A stretch of 64,000 nt of DNA, taken from assembly GCA_036245525.1 (NCBI GenBank), contig BTPG01000004.1, forward strand, positions 17,743,412 to 17,807,411, read 5' to 3'. The notes beneath the pieces were generated by a model, which was given only the letters and a program-made list of their open reading frames with translations, did no database searches and was not told where the DNA came from. Source of the DNA: Semisulcospira habei. Its lineage: Eukaryota; Mollusca; Gastropoda; Semisulcospiridae. Both the position numbers and the translations under genes were made by a program. Of the stretch, positions 61,237-64,000 are shown one piece after another; position 1 is the first letter of the stretch; each line of letters opens with the position of its first letter.

Positions 61237-61446
61237 CCGTTTTAGCCCCAGATCCCTGCAGCACGGGATGGCTTGACCATGATAATTCAAGGGTAGTGCC
61301 AGATTAGCTTGGCGCCTTCAGGTGCCAAACTAATCTGGCACTACCCTTGAATTATTATGGTCAATCCATCTCCTGCAACTGGTACATAGTCGTTAGGCAA
61401 CACCTCCAAAATTTGAGAAATGGGACCTTGGGGCTAAAAGGGTTAA
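61233..61446. mobile_element. TTAA palindrome MITE, family A, full length
   Basis: TTAACCGTTTTAGCCCC to GGGGCTAAAAGGGTTAA. Confidence 0.93.
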
Positions 61447-61565
61447 GGAGAGAGAAAGCATGAGGTAAGAGCTGACAGATAAGTGGGGGGTATGCGTCGT
61501 TATTGCGCGAAGACTGCAGTGTTCTTTCACGAATAAAGGAGCAGATAACCCCAGATCTACATGTT

Positions 61566-61782
61566 TTAACTTTTTTCATCCCGATACACCCATTGTTTAA
61601 AATAAGTTTGACTACGATAGTTCAAGGGTGGTGCCAGAAAAGCTTGGCGCCACAGGCGCCAAGCTATCCTGGCACCGCCCTTGAACCAAAACAGTTGAGC
61701 TAGCCCCTACTAATCTGTAATGTAGCCTTCATAGAACAATAAGCAACTTTAAAAAAATCAGCCTTAGGACGAAATGGGTTAA
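61566..61782. mobile_element. TTAA palindrome MITE, family C
   Basis: TTAACTTTTTTCATCCCGAT to TAGGACGAAATGGGTTAA; arms AGAAAAGC / GCTATCCT mismatched. Confidence 0.9.
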
Positions 61783-62084
61783 ATGATCTTTTCGGTTCGA
61801 CAGAAGTTCAAGCAAATCTGTTTCACACTTGGACAAAATGACATTCGACTTTAAAAAGATTAATTTCTTTATATTACAAGAAACGTTGCTGGTTTATTTT
61901 ATTAAATCATTTGTTTTTTTTTAATTTGTTTCTCCTAGGATGATATTTCAGATAGGCGCCTCATTTCCTTGCGCATGTGCTTGTACATGTATGTGCCTTA
62001 TGTGCATTCATATGTGTGTGTGTGTGTGTAGGTATGCGCCAGAGTTTTTCAGCGTACAGCTTCAAATATTAGCGTATGCCCTTT

Positions 62085-62162
62085 AACATCTGTGTTGGTC
62101 TGTGATTTTGGACCTTACAGCTCTAGGCTGTAATGTCCAAAATCACACACCAGCGCACATCT
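62085..62162. mobile_element. GGTCTGTGATTTTGGACC palindrome
   Basis: GTTGGTCTGTGATTTTGGAC and TGTCCAAAATCACACACCAG around CTTACAGCTCTAGGCTGTAA. Confidence 0.82.
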
Positions 62163-62427
62163 AATTTAAACAAAAATGAAACAACAGCTATCAACAAATA
62201 ATTCAAACAAAATGAAACTAAAGCAATATAAAACCAAGGAGTAAAGAAGTCTGCAAGATGATGGTGCATAAGGATTTATTCCATAATAAACACAGAGAGT
62301 TTGCCGCAGCGCTGACAATCCAGACAACTGATACAATGACTTAGGCAAAGTGGTTTTCTGTCCCATGTCAAAAATAAATAACTTGTATCCTTCCTGTACA
62401 GCATGATTTGGCTTTGGTTTAACAAGA

Positions 62428-62506
62428 GTTAATTAATGAACCCCAATGTGCATAGTCCCCAGTACTGTGAACAGTTTCAGTGACTGCATGCACAAGAGGG
62501 TAAGCA
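62428..62506. mobile_element. AATGTGCAT..GGTACTGTGAAC palindrome, diverged
   Basis: TTAATGAACCCCAATGTGCA, CAGTACTGTGAACAGTTTC, TGACTGCATGCACAAGAGGG. Confidence 0.65.
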
Positions 62507-62622
62507 AGCATGATCACGGTGAATATGAAAATAAAAGCTACCAGAATGTAGACTGAACATGACAATAGCATTCTCACTCAAAATCAAAATGTAATTTTGT
62601 AAGCTGGTCTATGATGCTGACC

Positions 62623-62846
62623 TTAACCCATATCATACTGAGGCTAAAAGCGTCAAAATGGTACACTGCCATATGCAAGCTACATTATAGTACTTACAGA
62701 TAAGGATATAGACCAATGGCTTCAGTTCAAGGGTAGTGCCAGAATAGCTTGGCGCCTCTAGGCGCCAAGCTATTCTGGCACTACCCTTGAACTATTTTAG
62801 TCATACTTATTTTACACACTGGTGTATTCCGAATGATAAGGGTTAA
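62623..62846. mobile_element. TTAA palindrome MITE, family D, full length
   Basis: TTAACCCATATCATACTGAG to CCGAATGATAAGGGTTAA. Perfect arms over CAAGGGTAGTGCCAGAATAG. Confidence 0.93.
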
Positions 62847-63117
62847 AAGCTTCAAGCCACAAGGTCAAAAATCAAAGACCAGCACATCTGTGTTGCTTAC
62901 AAATAATGCTCTTACATGTTACTTGCCAGCACTTTTTTTTTAACTTGAAATTTATCCATGAAAGAGTTATGTGACACACAGAATCTGCGTCCTGTTATCT
63001 TACTAACTACCGGGTATATGTTATTTACTTGATAATGTCCATGCCAGGAAATTTCCAGGAAAGTAACATTTAGCTTCTGAGTTCAAAATGCTATTTTATC
63101 ATGATCATATTAGTTAG

Positions 63118-63170
63118 TTAGTTATTTGGATGTAACGCCGAGCAGGCAACTAAGGCCATCTCACGGCGGC
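63118..63170 (-). repeat. SINE 3' tail fragment
   Basis: Minus-strand GCCGTGAGATGGCCTTAGTT, GCCTGCTCGGCGTTACATCC; same tail as 21185. Confidence 0.7.
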
Positions 63171-63264
63171 TCATGGTATGGCAAAGAACAATGGCATAAT
63201 GAGAACAACCATTATATGCTAAATGTTTAGACAGTGCAAAATATGAGATGATTTTCTTTTTGAG

Positions 63265-63322
63265 TGTGCTCATCTGTGATTTACGGCCTAGCAAGTCCAA
63301 AATTTCAGATCAGCACACGTCC
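63265..63322. mobile_element. GGTCTGTGATTTTGGACC palindrome, short
   Basis: TGTGCTCATCTGTGATTTAC and AAGTCCAAAATTTCAGATCA. Confidence 0.7.
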
Positions 63323-63566
63323 TACATGATAGTCGGCATAAGAGAGCAAGGCCCATTCCATCGGCAACAGGCGCAGCTTCTCACCAAAGTCTGCAGGGTC
63401 TTATGGGAATCTATGCCTTTTTTGCCGCAAAAATCAACACCCATACTGATCCTTCCGCCGAGACTAGGATTGCATTAGTAAACAAATAACTGAGTAACAT
63501 GAAGAAAAAAAACCAAAAAAACTATCCAGTGAACTGCCACCTATCTCTAACCGGACCATTTCCATT

Positions 63567-63780
63567 TTAATCCATTTAGCCCCAGGACCCTGCAGCAGGA
63601 GATGGATTGATCATGATAATTCAAGGGTAGTGCCAGATGAGGTTGGCGCCTTCAGGTGCCAAGCTCATCTGGCACTACCCTTGAATTATCATGATCAATC
63701 CACCTCCTGCAAATGGTACACAGTCGTTCAGTAACACTTCCAAAATTTGGAAAAAGCACCCATGGGGCTAAAAGGGTTAA
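63567..63780. mobile_element. TTAA palindrome MITE, family A, CATCTG variant
   Basis: TTAATCCATTTAGCCCC to GGGGCTAAAAGGGTTAA. Arms AGATGAGGTTGG / CCAAGCTCATCT and TGATCATGATAA as in 51490, so the two are sister copies. Confidence 0.93.
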
Positions 63781-64000
63781 TGTTCTAACTGCAGGCCATA
63801 ATAATAAAATTACTTACAGTTACAAATGTAAAACAACAAGACTAGGGTCACCGAGTGTGTGCGAAAAAACACCCTCTGAAATCACTAACACAGGTCAGCC
63901 TCAGCATTACGCGCTACAGTATAAGGTATTATCGGACATAACGCACGCACATCTCCGGCTCCCACCAGAGATGCCGTGTGAACAAAAGGTCATAGGGCCA

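Overview
This is nuclear DNA from an animal. Its few genes are split by GT..AG introns. About two thirds of the window is transposon-derived, and long GT/CA, TAA/ATT and CAT microsatellites are common. The repeat style (tRNA-derived SINE pieces ending in CGGCGTTAAACCCAAATAAC, a DIRS retrotransposon, RTE/CR1-type LINEs, hundreds of bases of palindromic mini-transposons) best fits a lophotrochozoan, probably a gastropod mollusc. This is an inference; no species marker is present. There is no rRNA, CRISPR array or operon.

Genes. (1) Minus strand, 9895 down to 244: five exons with strong splice sites and fully consistent phases (1,1,1,0,0) encode the first 351 residues of a secreted or membrane receptor-like protein. 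It has a signal peptide and eight N-glycosylation sequons, and weakly resembles the type-I periplasmic-binding ectodomain of ANF/glutamate-type receptors; the gene continues past the left edge. (2) Plus strand, about 26063-26198: one exon of PAF1 (RNA polymerase II-associated factor 1), recognised from its conserved block, stranded among repeats. (3) Minus strand, 53047-52974 and 52221-52037: two phase-compatible exons ending in a stop give the C-terminus of an unrecognised basic/serine-rich protein. (4) Minus strand, 56125-56055: a 71-nt exon resembling the TM2-ECL1-TM3 corner of a rhodopsin-class GPCR, about 2.3 kb downstream of a cluster of five CCAAT boxes. (5) Plus strand, 33863-34115: a weak first-exon candidate with one membrane segment.

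Retroelements. A near-complete APE-type LINE lies at about 26950-30892 (endonuclease and reverse transcriptase, broken only at an A-run). A 5'-truncated sister copy lies at 22638-24116 on the other strand with a 9-bp target duplication. A LINE 3' end lies at 17797-18368 and a decayed endonuclease fragment at 19375-19770. A decayed DIRS element fills 39529-45932 on the minus strand (Gag-like, RT/RNase H, tyrosine recombinase), with inverted ends and an internal complementary region joining the sequences of both outer ends.

DNA mini-transposons. The dominant feature is a set of palindromic elements of about 200 bp flanked by TTAA. About 40 copies share one hairpin core (TTCAAGGGT.GTGCCAGA.TAGCTTGGCGCC and its reverse complement) but carry at least five different terminal sequences. 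Several smaller palindromic families also use TTAA-CCC or TTAA-CTC ends. Two nested insertions and several end-to-end junctions show TTAA as the target directly. The two arms of a copy change together, so almost any transcript of this region would fold into double-stranded RNA. Every intron of gene 1 holds at least one such inverted repeat.

Layout: 0-10 kb receptor gene with MITE-filled introns; 10-17 kb tandem repeats, microsatellites and MITEs; 17-31 kb LINE-rich region with the PAF1 exon; 31-39.5 kb repeats; 39.5-46 kb DIRS; 46-64 kb AT-rich, densely MITE-populated DNA with the two minus-strand gene fragments.
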